64,000 nucleotides of DNA, from NCBI GenBank assembly GCA_946406435.1, contig CAMJKP010000002.1:1-64000 (forward strand). The letters run 5' to 3'. Position 1 is the first letter of the stretch. Every line of letters begins with the position of its first letter. Source of the stretch: an uncultured Prevotellaceae bacterium (GTDB taxonomy: Bacteria > Bacteroidota > Bacteroidia > Bacteroidales > Bacteroidaceae). Below the pieces are notes generated by a model. That model ran no database searches and was not told the DNA's origin. It saw only the letters and a program-made list of their open reading frames with translations. Below are positions 49,382 through 58,960 of the stretch, piece after piece. A program made the position numbers and the translations under genes.

Positions 49382-51892
49382 GTGCGATTTCTCAAAAGGA
49401 AATATTGGAATAGTAAACGTGTAATGCCAATAGTCTGCGGACTGTTGACGTTTTTTGCGTATGGCAATGCGAATGCTCAGAGTTTCTTTGATGATTCTGA
49501 CTATTATGGATTGCCATGGGTGAAGAATGACTCAAGGCCAAACAAGATAGAGAATGGTCTTGACGGAAGGCATTTGTCTATATGGGCAAGTCACGGAAGA
49601 GTTTACAATCCAACACAAGGAAACTGGAAATGGCAGAGAGTGAATCTTTTCGGAACTAATGAGGATTTGTTTTCCCAGACTTTTGTAATTCCATATCTCA
49701 TTCCTATGCTTGAGAATGCCGGTGCCGTGGTTTGGACTCCACGTGAGCGTGACTGGCAGAATATAGAGACTGTTGTAGATAATGACCAGACATTATCAGG
49801 ATATAATGAGCAGGGTAGGTGGACAAAGTCATCTCAACCGGGCTTCGGTATGCCTGCCGATGTGATACAGGAAGGTGATGCGCCTTTCATCAAGGGAACT
49901 GCCCGATGGTCGAAGGTTAGGAGAAAAAAGGCTTCTTCCACAGCAAAATATACTGCATATCTGCCTATGCCTGGCAGATATGCAGTATATGTGTCTTACC
50001 AAACCTTGCAGAATAGTATTCCTGATGCTCATTATACGGTTGTTCATAAGGGCGTAAAGACCCATTTCACGGTCAACCAGACAATGGGTGGCAGTACATG
50101 GGTATATCTTGGGACTTTTGATTTCGGTTGTGGTGACGACAATTACGTTACTGTTGACAATGTGTCGAAGATGAAGGGCGTTGTTACCACAGATGCCGTT
50201 CGTTTTGGTGGTGGTATGGGTAATGTAGAGCGTGGAGGCTCTGTGAGTGGCTTGCCACGATGTCTTGAAGGCGCGAGATATAGTGCACAATGGTCTGGAG
50301 CACCATATAATGTATATAGTTCTCGACAGGGAACCGACGACTATGCCGACGATATCAATGTCCGTCCTCTTATGACAAACTGGATTGCTGGCGGTTCTAT
50401 GTTCGCTCCGGAAAAGGAAGGTAAGGGAGTTCCTTTGGAAATGAGTCTTGCCGTACATAGTGATGCCGGCTATCACATGGACAGGAGTATTGTTGGTACT
50501 TTGGGTATCTGTACTACGGATTTCAACGACTGCCGTTTGTCTGACGGTGAGTCAAGAATGATCTCGTATGATTTCGTAGAGCAAATGCTTGCTCAGATAA
50601 ATAAGGATATAACAACCAAATATGGCAGATGGAATACACGAGGTATCTGGGATAAGAACTATGCAGAGACACGTATTCCGGGAATCCCAGCTGCAATCCT
50701 TGAGATGTTCTCACATGAGAATCTAACGGATATGCTGTATGGCCATGATCCTAATTTCAAGTTTACGCTCTCACGCTCTGTGTATAAGAGTGTTGTGAGA
50801 TATCTTGCTGCCAAGCACAATAAGAAAGCGGTTATCCAACCGCTTGCTCCGCATAGGTTCAGAGTCCTTATGGATTCATACGGAAGGGCTGTTCTCTCTT
50901 GGGAGGAGACGATCGATTCTCTTGAGACTTCCGCAAGGCCCGATTCGTATATAGTATACACGGCATCTGGTGATGGTGATTTTGACAATGGAACTGTAGT
51001 TTGGGATAGAAAGACTACCATTACTTTAGAAGCAGATAAGGTCTATCGATTCAAGGTTACTGCTGCCAATAGTGGCGGACAGAGCTTGCCATCTGAGGAA
51101 CTTGCCTGTATCTGGCATCCAGGAGGCAGACAGTTGCTTGTCGTTAACGGTTTCCATAGACTTGCAGGACCTGCGGTTAAGTATAATGATATGGGATTGG
51201 CTACTGGTTTCGATATGGCAGAAGACCCTGGTTTGTCATATTGCAGAACGGCATGTTGGACCAGTCATCTGCCATTCCTTGCCGGTAACGACTTCAATTA
51301 TACCACAGAGCATGTTCGTGCTATTGCTACGATGAAGAAGTTCAGTGTTGTAAGCTGTTCGTCAGAATGTATCGGTACGGGCGATGTAATATTGTCAAGA
51401 TACAGACTCCTTGACTTGATTCTTGGCAATGAGCGTAATGATGGCTATTCTTTGAAAAGATATCCCTCTATCTCTCCAATGATGAGGTCGGAACTGAGAT
51501 ATTTCGGTGGGGCACTTCTAGTGAGTGGCTCTTATGTAGGATCTGACAATCTGGCACCAGCAGACTCTACCTTCTTGGCAGAAGTTCTCTATACCGACTA
51601 TGTGCGTAAGTACAAGGACCAGTCGGATAGTGCACAAGTTGTTACAGGCATGGGAGTGGATTTTGATGTGTATAGGGCATTGAATGAAGACCACTATGCC
51701 TCAACATCTTCTGATGTGCTACAGCCTCTCGGAACTGCTTTCCCTGCCATGCTTTATGCTGATGGCAGTACGGCTGCAATAGCCTGCAAGGAACGTCGAA
51801 GTTTCGTGATGGGATTCCCTCTGGAGTGTATCAGAACTGAGGAACAAAGAGGACTGTGCATGCGAAGTGTGCTGAAATTCCTGCTGGAGTAG
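49382..51892 (+). CDS. Secreted golvesin/amidase-like protein
   Basis: This 836-residue exported protein has GTG 49382 as the likely coupled start. ATG 49424 would keep the signal peptide (VCGLLTFFAYGNANAQS). An amidase-3-like fold is suggested by IWASHGRVYN at the start and LAVHSDAGY near 360. A golvesin-type beta domain (about 185-280; YTAYLPMPGRYAVYVSYQ) is inserted between them, and an FN3-like domain follows at about 500-580. Relatives are often labelled xanthan lyase without proof. A cell-wall or glycan amidase is my best inference. Confidence 0.78.
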   Translation: MRFLKRKYWNSKRVMPIVCGLLTFFAYGNANAQSFFDDSDYYGLPWVKNDSRPNKIENGLDGRHLSIWASHGRVYNPTQGNWKWQRVNLFGTNEDLFSQTFVIPYLIPMLENAGAVVWTPRERDWQNIETVVDNDQTLSGYNEQGRWTKSSQPGFGMPADVIQEGDAPFIKGTARWSKVRRKKASSTAKYTAYLPMPGRYAVYVSYQTLQNSIPDAHYTVVHKGVKTHFTVNQTMGGSTWVYLGTFDFGCGDDNYVTVDNVSKMKGVVTTDAVRFGGGMGNVERGGSVSGLPRCLEGARYSAQWSGAPYNVYSSRQGTDDYADDINVRPLMTNWIAGGSMFAPEKEGKGVPLEMSLAVHSDAGYHMDRSIVGTLGICTTDFNDCRLSDGESRMISYDFVEQMLAQINKDITTKYGRWNTRGIWDKNYAETRIPGIPAAILEMFSHENLTDMLYGHDPNFKFTLSRSVYKSVVRYLAAKHNKKAVIQPLAPHRFRVLMDSYGRAVLSWEETIDSLETSARPDSYIVYTASGDGDFDNGTVVWDRKTTITLEADKVYRFKVTAANSGGQSLPSEELACIWHPGGRQLLVVNGFHRLAGPAVKYNDMGLATGFDMAEDPGLSYCRTACWTSHLPFLAGNDFNYTTEHVRAIATMKKFSVVSCSSECIGTGDVILSRYRLLDLILGNERNDGYSLKRYPSISPMMRSELRYFGGALLVSGSYVGSDNLAPADSTFLAEVLYTDYVRKYKDQSDSAQVVTGMGVDFDVYRALNEDHYASTSSDVLQPLGTAFPAMLYADGSTAAIACKERRSFVMGFPLECIRTEEQRGLCMRSVLKFLLE

Positions 51893-52030
51893 GGGCTAAC
51901 CAAGTCTTCCTCAAGGGACAAATATTAGATAGTAAGTTAAACATTATATTAATATAAAATTAAAACCAAGCCTTCTTTTGACGAAAGAATGTATAAAAAT
52001 CCTTCCCCTTGGGAAGGCTTGGTTAGGCTT
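51892..52030. repeat. MITE-like inverted-repeat element, copy 2
   Basis: Arms at 51892-51918 and 52000-52030 (GGCTAACCAAG and CTTGGTTAGGC types) flank a core with ATAGTAAGTTAAACATTA (51928-51945), one base different from the core of copy 1 at 3445-3462. As in copy 1 the left arm abuts the upstream stop codon and the right arm ends just before the next start. An extra arm-like word CCAAGCCTTC sits in the core. Confidence 0.8.
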
Positions 52031-52037
52031 TTGAGAT

Positions 52038-52346
52038 ATGAAAATACAAGCTAATGCATCAGGAACTCGCTCTATCGAGATAACGAAAGAGCACCTTGAA
52101 ACTATACATAAGTATTCTCTCCTTAACGGATTGATTGATAGTAATGGTATTGTGGATGAGCAGGTTCTCGACAAATTGAAACTGAACATCCGCTCGCTTC
52201 TTGATTCTGTAGGTACATCAGACAAGGCTCTTCTCGACCTCTGTTTTGATGTTATATACCATAAGGATATGAAGGCTCTCGGTCTTCATAATCTCATTTT
52301 ACTCTACGCTGAAACAAAGTTTGAAACACCTGAGGTTGAAGAGTAA
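52038..52346 (+). CDS. Small hypothetical protein
   Basis: This 102-residue helical protein (EHLETIHKYSLLNGLIDSNGIVDEQVLDKLKLNIRSLLDSV) has no signal peptide. It is translated eight bases after the repeat element and 29 bp ahead of ygiQ, probably in the same transcript. Family unknown to me. Confidence 0.75.
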   Translation: MKIQANASGTRSIEITKEHLETIHKYSLLNGLIDSNGIVDEQVLDKLKLNIRSLLDSVGTSDKALLDLCFDVIYHKDMKALGLHNLILLYAETKFETPEVEE

Positions 52347-52375
52347 AGAAGAAAGTTGAAAGAGTAAGGATAAAA

Positions 52376-54394
52376 ATGCAACTGACAGATTTTCTGCCAA
52401 CAACAAAAAAAGAGTGTGAGCTAAGAGGGTGGGATGAACTTGATGTGATACTCTTCTCCGGTGACGCCTATGTGGATCATCCATCATTTGGTGCTGCCGT
52501 GATAGGTCGTACCCTTGAGGCTGCCGGTTATCGCGTGGCTATTGTGCCACAACCTGACTGGCATGGGGATTTCCGTGACTTCAAGAAACTCGGACGACCA
52601 AGGCTTTTCTTCGGCATTTCTCCTGGCTGTATGGACTCTATGGTCAATAAATATACAGCCAACAAGCGTCTGCGTTCTGAGGATGCCTATTCGCCTGACG
52701 GTCGTCATGACTGTCGTCCAGAGTATCCTACAATCGTCTATTCCAAGATTCTCCGTCAGTTGTTTCCTGATGTACCGATTGTGTTGGGCGGTATCGAGGC
52801 TTCCTTGCGAAGACTAACCCATTATGACTACTGGGAAGACCGTCTGCGTAAGTGTATTCTTTGTGATAGTGCAGGTGATATCATTTCCTATGGAATGGGC
52901 GAGAAAACCATTCTTGCCATTGCTGAACAGTTGGATAAAGGAAGGAAGATTTCTGATATAACAGAACTTCCTCAAACCGTATTCCTTTGCCGAAAAGAAG
53001 ATATCCCTGGAGGTATTACAGATGATGATATTGTGCTTCATAGCCACGAGGAATGTCTTCGTGACAAGAAGGCAGAGGCAGATAATTTCAGACATATAGA
53101 GGAAGAGAGTAATAAAGTTCATGCTCAACGACTTATCCAAGGCGTGGACGGTCGCTATGTGGTGGTTAATCCCCCTTATCCTCCTATGACTACCGAGGAA
53201 ATTGATGCCTCTTTTGATCTGCCTTACATGCGTGTTCCTCATCCTAAGTATAAGGGTAAGAGAATACCGGCATATGATATGATTAAGTTCTCGGTAAACA
53301 TGCACCGAGGATGCTTTGGCGGTTGTGCCTTCTGTACAATCTCTGCCCATCAGGGAAAGTTCATTGCGTGCCGTTCGAAGGAGAGTATCATGAAGGAGGT
53401 TAAGGAGGTGGTGAAACTCCCTGATTTCAAGGGCTATCTCTCTGACCTTGGCGGCCCTTCTGCCAATATGTACGGTATGCACGGACGAAACCTCAAGGCT
53501 TGTGCCAAGTGCAAGCGTCCGTCGTGCATCAATCCTGAGATATGTCCGAATCTTGATACCGACCATTCTGCCTTGCTCGACATCTACCGCTCTGTTGATG
53601 CCTTGCCAGAGATAAAGAAGAGTTTTATTGGCTCTGGTGTGAGATATGACCTGCTACTTCATCACAGTAAGGATGAGAAGGCTAACCAATCGGCAAGGGA
53701 ATATACTCGTGAGCTTATCTGTAATCACGTAAGTGGTAGATTGAAGGTTGCTCCAGAGCATACCTCTGATGCTGTTCTGAAGCTGATGAGAAAGCCTTCT
53801 TTCAAGCTTTTTGAGGAGTTTAAGCGTGTTTTTGACAAGATAAACAGAGAAGAGGGTTTGCGACAGCAACTCATTCCTTATTTTATTTCTTCGCATCCAG
53901 GATGTCACGAGGAGGATATGGCTGATCTTGCTATCAAGACCAAACGACTGGATTTCCAACTTGAACAGGTTCAGGACTTTACGCCTACTCCTATGACGGT
54001 TAGTACCGAGACATGGTATTCTGGATATGATCCTTATACCCTTGAGCCTGTCTTTTCTGCTAAGACACCAAAGGATAAGCTTGCCCAGAGGCATTTCTTC
54101 TTCTGGTATAAGCCTGAGGAAAGACGTAGTATCGAACAGTCTCTACGTCGTATCGGAAGAGCGGATTTGATAAAGGAACTTCTTGGTCAGGTGCCTGTTC
54201 CTGATAGGCGTGAGCATGGTCGTGATAATTCTCGCAAGCCATCATCCAACACATATCACCCAACACCTAACACCCATCATCAATCGCCAAAGAAATCGTA
54301 TAACCCTAATTTCCAGAATGAGAATCGTAGAAAGCCAGATAATAGGAAAGCGAAGCCAGGAGACGTGCGAGGACGGAATCGTCGTGACAGATGA
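52376..54394 (+). CDS. YgiQ family radical SAM protein
   Basis: This 672-residue protein has an N-terminal cobalamin-like Rossmann region (DVILFSGDAYVDHPSFG), then the radical SAM motif CFGGCAFC near 312, preceded by NMHRG, and a C-terminal YgiQ domain. The last 65 residues are low-complexity, basic and Asn/Pro-rich, with TYHPTPNTHHQSPK encoded by CACCCAACACC-type repeat DNA also found in uvrA. The substrate of YgiQ is unknown. The end overlaps the PP2C-like gene by 77 bp. Confidence 0.92.
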   Translation: MQLTDFLPTTKKECELRGWDELDVILFSGDAYVDHPSFGAAVIGRTLEAAGYRVAIVPQPDWHGDFRDFKKLGRPRLFFGISPGCMDSMVNKYTANKRLRSEDAYSPDGRHDCRPEYPTIVYSKILRQLFPDVPIVLGGIEASLRRLTHYDYWEDRLRKCILCDSAGDIISYGMGEKTILAIAEQLDKGRKISDITELPQTVFLCRKEDIPGGITDDDIVLHSHEECLRDKKAEADNFRHIEEESNKVHAQRLIQGVDGRYVVVNPPYPPMTTEEIDASFDLPYMRVPHPKYKGKRIPAYDMIKFSVNMHRGCFGGCAFCTISAHQGKFIACRSKESIMKEVKEVVKLPDFKGYLSDLGGPSANMYGMHGRNLKACAKCKRPSCINPEICPNLDTDHSALLDIYRSVDALPEIKKSFIGSGVRYDLLLHHSKDEKANQSAREYTRELICNHVSGRLKVAPEHTSDAVLKLMRKPSFKLFEEFKRVFDKINREEGLRQQLIPYFISSHPGCHEEDMADLAIKTKRLDFQLEQVQDFTPTPMTVSTETWYSGYDPYTLEPVFSAKTPKDKLAQRHFFFWYKPEERRSIEQSLRRIGRADLIKELLGQVPVPDRREHGRDNSRKPSSNTYHPTPNTHHQSPKKSYNPNFQNENRRKPDNRKAKPGDVRGRNRRDR

Positions 54395-55118
54395 TTTCGT
54401 GGCTGTTATTGATGGCAGTACCTCAAAGGCTGATGTCAGATATTCTCCTGATGTCAGCAATGGGCGGTTATGCATGGAAATCGTCTCTCGCGTTATATCA
54501 GAAAGACTCACTCCCAACTCTACGATAACCGATTTCTGTCGATTGACGGCCGAGGCTGTTTCTGCCTATTATCCTCAGAAACCGACTAAGGCAGACAATA
54601 ACCTTATGGCAGCAAGTGCTGTGGTGCTTAACGTAAAGAAACGAGAGGTGTGGTTTGTTGGCGATTGCCTTTGTCTTGTGGATGGCGTACTCTATGAATA
54701 CCCTAAGCCAGAGGAAGTTGTGAATGCAGAGAAACGTTCTAAATACATTCATGAATTGCTAAAAGAGGGTAGGGCAATGGTTGAAGAACTGCGAGTAAAG
54801 GATATTGGTAGGGAGAGTATCAAAAACGAGTTGCGTAGCTGTTGCGAGAGGCAGAATCGCGACTATGCCGTTATTAACGGAATGGATATTCCCGAAAATC
54901 TTGTTCACGTCATTTCTGTTGCTGATGCCAAGGAGATTATCCTTGCATCCGACGGCTATCCTATTCTGAAAAGAACCTTGGAAGAAAGTGAAAGAGAGTT
55001 AGAGAGAATTATTAAAAATGATCCTCTCTGCATAGACATTTATAAAGCCACTAAAGGAGTAATGAAAGGCTATAAGTCCTTTGATGACAGGACGTTTGTT
55101 CGAATTGATTTGTATTAA
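54318..55118 (+). CDS. PP2C-like phosphatase domain protein
   Basis: This 266-residue protein, ATG 54318 (MRIVESQIIGKRSQETCEDG), overlaps the low-complexity tail of ygiQ. The PP2C signatures are FVAVIDGSTSK (metal-binding Asp-Gly), VWFVGDC and IILASDGYP with final SFDDRTFVRI. These place it with Ser/Thr phosphatases of the PPM family, though the fold is short. The overlap with ygiQ suggests coupled translation. Substrate unknown. Confidence 0.82.
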   Translation: MRIVESQIIGKRSQETCEDGIVVTDDFVAVIDGSTSKADVRYSPDVSNGRLCMEIVSRVISERLTPNSTITDFCRLTAEAVSAYYPQKPTKADNNLMAASAVVLNVKKREVWFVGDCLCLVDGVLYEYPKPEEVVNAEKRSKYIHELLKEGRAMVEELRVKDIGRESIKNELRSCCERQNRDYAVINGMDIPENLVHVISVADAKEIILASDGYPILKRTLEESERELERIIKNDPLCIDIYKATKGVMKGYKSFDDRTFVRIDLY

Positions 55119-55149
55119 TAAATATCGTTTTATTTAACTTGAAATATTT

Positions 55150-55785
55150 ATGGACGAATATAAATGGAAATACATCATCGGCATCGATCTCGTTCTTGGA
55201 ATTATTTTATGTGTTCTTGGATGTTTTCAAGAACTTGCATTTGTGTTTGTTACATTTTTTGTGATGTGTATATCTGGTATTGTGGGACTTGCATTTCTGT
55301 TTTCTGAGGAAGACAGAGATACTGGATATGCTTTGCTTTTTAATATTCTTATAATTCCTTTTTTGTTTTTCCTAATATTCTTCATTGGTGATTATTGTGA
55401 AAAAGTATATAATAAATTGACAAGTGATGATGTCGAATATGAAATTGATTATAAGGATTATCAACATGAATTAATATTGCATGGCGATAAATATTATAAA
55501 GCACATTCTTGGGATAGCCGATACAAAAATTATTTTGACATTAATCCAATTAGTGACACTTCTCCTAGAATTATTGAATATGGGAATTATCAGAAAATAG
55601 ATAATAACAGATATCTATTAATTCGAATTATACCATATTTTGAAGCATATTCTAAAGAAAAAGACCGCAAAGATTTTCTTATCAAGGATACTTTGTTGCT
55701 ATCAAATGATACTTTGTACTATTTTTATTGTAAGCCTGTTCTTGTAAGAAAAAGAAATTGGTATAGAAAATTAATTTCACTATGA
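55150..55785 (+). CDS. AT-rich hypothetical membrane protein
   Basis: This 211-residue protein has three hydrophobic segments in the first 90 residues, then a soluble, charged domain (DYQHELILHGDKYYKAHSW...). Base composition is more AT-rich than neighbouring genes, suggesting transfer. A terminator follows directly. No family recognised. Confidence 0.78.
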   Translation: MDEYKWKYIIGIDLVLGIILCVLGCFQELAFVFVTFFVMCISGIVGLAFLFSEEDRDTGYALLFNILIIPFLFFLIFFIGDYCEKVYNKLTSDDVEYEIDYKDYQHELILHGDKYYKAHSWDSRYKNYFDINPISDTSPRIIEYGNYQKIDNNRYLLIRIIPYFEAYSKEKDRKDFLIKDTLLLSNDTLYYFYCKPVLVRKRNWYRKLISL

Positions 55786-55790
55786 GATTT

Positions 55791-55833
55791 TCCCACACTT
55801 CCAAGCAAATTCTTTGGTCGTGTGGGATTTTTC
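55791..55833 (+). terminator. Terminator of the AT-rich membrane protein gene
   Basis: TCCCACAC (55791-55798) pairs with GTGTGGGA (55820-55827), followed by TTTTT. Confidence 0.82.
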
Positions 55834-55876
55834 ATGCCTTTTTCTTGCAAGAACAAGGAGTTTTTGCTTTGCGTGT

Positions 55877-56019
55877 AAGTCCGTAGTAATTACCTTCTGA
55901 GTCCGAAGATACTCCATACATACTCCATCATTACTCCATAGATAGTCCATAGTTTTGATGGGGTATCTATGGAGTAATGATGGATCATCAATGGACTATT
56001 ATCGAAAGTATAGCGATAG
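55877..56019. repeat. 11-nt phased repeat array E
   Basis: There are thirteen units in register, with TACTCCATACA-type units in the left half and ATGG-type inverted units (AATGATGGATC, ATCAATGGACT) in the right. It is closely related to array B at 28501-28643 in unit sequence and inverted-half design. Both begin with an AGTCCG-type unit. Confidence 0.88.
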
Positions 56020-56159
56020 TTTGACGTGAGAAATGTTTTAAGAGCCTCAAATGTAAAAATAACGTGAATTAGATTAAAAAGGAAATGGATTTATAATAAA
56101 GTTTTTGTTTACTATTCTCATGAATTTTTAGTACCTTAGTACTTGAGGAAATGAAGAAA

Positions 56160-56247
56160 ATACGGAGTTCCTTCGATAGTTGTTCGTTCATCCTTCGCTC
56201 TGCCTTCGTTCTGGCTTCGCTCTTCCTTCGCTTCTGGAGCGAAGAAT
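56160..56247. repeat. 11-nt phased repeat array F
   Basis: CTTCGATAGTT, GTTCGTTCATC, CTTCGCTCTGC, CTTCGTTCTGG, CTTCGCTCTTC and CTTCGCTTCTG lie in exact 11-nt register, then the inverted GAGCGAAGAAT. The last two form a 7-bp hairpin with a five-base loop. It is 140 bp after array E in the same spacer, which otherwise (56020-56150) is AT-rich without features. Confidence 0.87.
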
Positions 56248-56347
56248 TAGCCTCGGCATGATAAAGGCACAATGGCTGATCTACGAAGTCACAGTGTTGT
56301 ATAATCGGATTCCTGTTAATTGGATTCTCGATTTTTCTTCCTCAAAA

Positions 56348-56379
56348 TTTGCAGATATTAAAGAAATAGTGTAAATTTG
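56348..56379 (+). promoter_or_regulatory. Consensus promoter of the lemA operon
   Basis: TTTG (56348-56351), 20 bp, TAAATTTG (56372-56379), then CATG. Both boxes match exactly. The leader to lemA is about 75 nt. Confidence 0.75.
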
Positions 56380-56459
56380 CATGGGATTTTACAGGCTGTT
56401 AATCTGTAGGTTTTCATACAAGAATGTAAAGAGCAAATAAACATAGAAAAAATATCATT

Positions 56460-57002
56460 ATGGCAAACATTATACTTATCGTTGCAGTTGCGATAATCTT
56501 CGTTTTCTGTATCTTCGTTTATAACAGTCTTATTCAGCTTTCAAACAAGGTGAAGGAGGCATTCTCTACGATGGATGTGTATCTGAAACAGCGTTTTGAC
56601 CTTATCCCGAATCTCGTGGATACTGTCAAGGCGTATGCCAAGCATGAGGCTGACACGCTGGAGGAGATAACCAAGCGTCGTGCTGGTGTGCTTGCCGGTG
56701 ACATCGATGGCCAGATAGAGGGTGAGATGCGCATTGGTGAGGCTCTGAGTCGTATTCTGGTGTTAGTGGAGAAATATCCTGAACTTAAGGCAAACGAGAA
56801 TTTCCTTGACCTGCATAAGCGTATTGTGAAGGCAGAGGAGGAGATTGCTTTTGCACGACGCTACTATAACGGTAGCGTTAGACAGTATAATGACAAGTGC
56901 CAGATGTTCCCCCATAACATCATTGCTAATATTTTCGGATTCAGGGCAAAGAAGATGTATGAGATTCAGAATGTTGCGGAGAGGGAGGTGCCAAATGCAT
57001 AG
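56460..57002 (+). CDS. LemA family protein
   Basis: This 180-residue protein has one N-terminal membrane helix (about 3-24) and the LemA core VYNSLIQLSNKVKEAFSTMDVYLKQRFDLIPNLVDTV split over helices, ending in FNNKCQ/PNNI-like residues. It forms a helical bundle on the outer face. In Bacteroidetes it is usually followed by a DUF2207 protein, as here, with an 8-bp overlap. Confidence 0.93.
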   Translation: MANIILIVAVAIIFVFCIFVYNSLIQLSNKVKEAFSTMDVYLKQRFDLIPNLVDTVKAYAKHEADTLEEITKRRAGVLAGDIDGQIEGEMRIGEALSRILVLVEKYPELKANENFLDLHKRIVKAEEEIAFARRYYNGSVRQYNDKCQMFPHNIIANIFGFRAKKMYEIQNVAEREVPNA

Positions 57003-58893
57003 GCTATACAGATTGCTGTTCTCCTTTATCCTGCTGTTGGTAAGTGCCTGGGTATTTGCCGACCGGGGAGGTTTCTACTATGAGAATGTTAAGTATGAGG
57101 CATATGTCCACAAGAATAACGTGTGGGATGTGAAGGAGACCTTCGTCATCAACTTCCTTGAACCTCGTCATGGTTTCTATCGTTTCATTCCTACGAAGTT
57201 CAGCCTTTGGCATGACGCAAAGGATGTTTGGGGAGATATGCAGAACACGGAGTTCCCTTACATCGTGGATATTGACGATGTGGAAGTGACTGGTGGTCCT
57301 ATTCATGAGGAAACGGAGGAAATGGACAATCATATCATTCAGATAGGTGATGCCGACAGAGTGGTTGAGGGCTTGCAGACCTATGTTATAAGCTATAAGT
57401 TCAAGTATCCTGATGATCGCATTCTGACCAAGGACGTCCTTTTCCACACCATTCTCGGAGCTGATTTCAATGAGGAGATAAGGCATTTTGACTTCAGAAT
57501 TGAGTTTGAGAAGCCATTGCCTCAAAAGTCGGTGGATAATCTGAGATGGTATAGCGGATTTTATGGAAAAGAGGAGAACATCATACCTATTGAGTATGAG
57601 GCTACTACTACATACATAGCAGGTGTGTGCGACTCTATACAGCCAAACCACGCTATTACAGCCTATATGGATCTACCAGAAGGCTATTATGAAGGTGTTG
57701 AAAAGGTGCAGTATTTCTGGCATTACCTGTGGCTTGCCTTGACGGTATTGTGTGTTCTTATCATTTTATATCGTGCGTTTACAATAGACAGAGGCCGTAG
57801 TGTGGTAAAGACGATAGAGTTCTATCCTCCAGAGGGAATATCAAGTGCGGAGGTTGGTGTCATTATTGACAATAGTGCGGATGACGGTGATATTACTTCG
57901 CTTATTCCGTGGTTTGCCGAGCATGGGTATCTAAAGATTGATGAGGACAAGAACAAGAAAATAGAGCTTACAAAGTTGAAGAGTCTTCCAAAAGATGCCC
58001 CTGGGTATCAGAGACAGTTGATGAACGTATTCTTCCCAAATGGCAGAACTACGGTGAAACTCAGTCAGTTGGGCGATAAATCCTCAGAAATGAATGGGGT
58101 TAAGTCGGCACTCAAGAATGTGTTTAGCGAGAGTAACAGGAAGGATCTCATAAGGACAGACTCATCGGTTTATATTTATATTCCTTTGCTGTTGTTCAGT
58201 ACGCTCACCATAGCTACGAATATCGTTCACTTCTTCTCGTTTGATGACATAATGTATGCCGGTCTTGTATGGCTACTGCCTGCAGTATTAGGATTGTCAT
58301 TACGCCTGTCGGGTAGTGCTTCCGACCTCTATTCATCAGCCATTAACCGTGTTGTCTTCTTTCTTGTGAAGTTCACGATAATGTCTGGTGTGGCAATGAT
58401 GTATGAGTCAGAATTTACAGATTACGGCTCTCCTATGGCCGCTTGGGAGATATTCCTGTTCTTCCTTGCCAACTTCCTTACCATAGAGCTTTGCGGACGG
58501 TTCAAGCTGAATACCGACTATCGTATTGACATGATGGGGCGTCTGCTTGGTTTCAAGGAGTTTATAGAGACAGCAGAGAAGGAGAACCTTGAGCGTTTGC
58601 AGATGGAGGATGCGAAGTATTTCTATCGCGTTCTGCCTTACGCTATGGTGTTCGGCCTCGCAAGTACATGGGCAAGGAAGTTCAAGACTATCACCGTAGA
58701 AAAGCCTGATTGGTACACTACCGCTGGAATATATAGCGGTCCAAACTTCACGAATCACTTGGTTAGCAGCGTGAATGATACGGTTCGTAGTCATGTTTCC
58801 TCATGTTCTCGCTCTCACAGCTCTTCCCATGGAGGACATAGCGGTGGCTTCTCCGGTGGCGGAGGAGGCGGAGGTGGCGGCGGTAGCTGGTAA
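56995..58893 (+). CDS. DUF2207 family membrane protein
   Basis: This 632-residue protein starts at ATG 56995 (MHRLYRLLFSF, signal peptide ending VFAD). A beta-rich outer domain (about 25-220) is followed by a membrane helix near 240, a cytosolic winged region, two to three more helices (about 390-500), and a Gly/Ser/His-rich tail ending in a poly-Gly tract. It pairs with LemA. Function is unknown. A longer reading from 56845 is an artefact of overlap with lemA. Confidence 0.92.
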   Translation: MHRLYRLLFSFILLLVSAWVFADRGGFYYENVKYEAYVHKNNVWDVKETFVINFLEPRHGFYRFIPTKFSLWHDAKDVWGDMQNTEFPYIVDIDDVEVTGGPIHEETEEMDNHIIQIGDADRVVEGLQTYVISYKFKYPDDRILTKDVLFHTILGADFNEEIRHFDFRIEFEKPLPQKSVDNLRWYSGFYGKEENIIPIEYEATTTYIAGVCDSIQPNHAITAYMDLPEGYYEGVEKVQYFWHYLWLALTVLCVLIILYRAFTIDRGRSVVKTIEFYPPEGISSAEVGVIIDNSADDGDITSLIPWFAEHGYLKIDEDKNKKIELTKLKSLPKDAPGYQRQLMNVFFPNGRTTVKLSQLGDKSSEMNGVKSALKNVFSESNRKDLIRTDSSVYIYIPLLLFSTLTIATNIVHFFSFDDIMYAGLVWLLPAVLGLSLRLSGSASDLYSSAINRVVFFLVKFTIMSGVAMMYESEFTDYGSPMAAWEIFLFFLANFLTIELCGRFKLNTDYRIDMMGRLLGFKEFIETAEKENLERLQMEDAKYFYRVLPYAMVFGLASTWARKFKTITVEKPDWYTTAGIYSGPNFTNHLVSSVNDTVRSHVSSCSRSHSSSHGGHSGGFSGGGGGGGGGGSW

Positions 58894-58906
58894 ATGTAAT
58901 AAATTA

Positions 58907-58944
58907 AAGACCTGCATTCCCATTTCGGGAATGCAGGTCTTTAT
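58907..58944. terminator. Bidirectional terminator after the DUF2207 gene
   Basis: A perfect stem of about 16 bp (AAAGACCTGCATTCCC with GGGAATGCAGGTCTTT) is separated by five bases and bounded by A- and T-rich stretches. Confidence 0.88.
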
Positions 58945-58960
58945 ATGTGTGATAGAACTT

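Noticed and set aside
54183..54317. Longer N-terminus for the PP2C-like protein
   Set aside because: The extra 45 codons lie within ygiQ and its repeat tail and give no domain. ATG 54318 begins just ahead of the conserved region.
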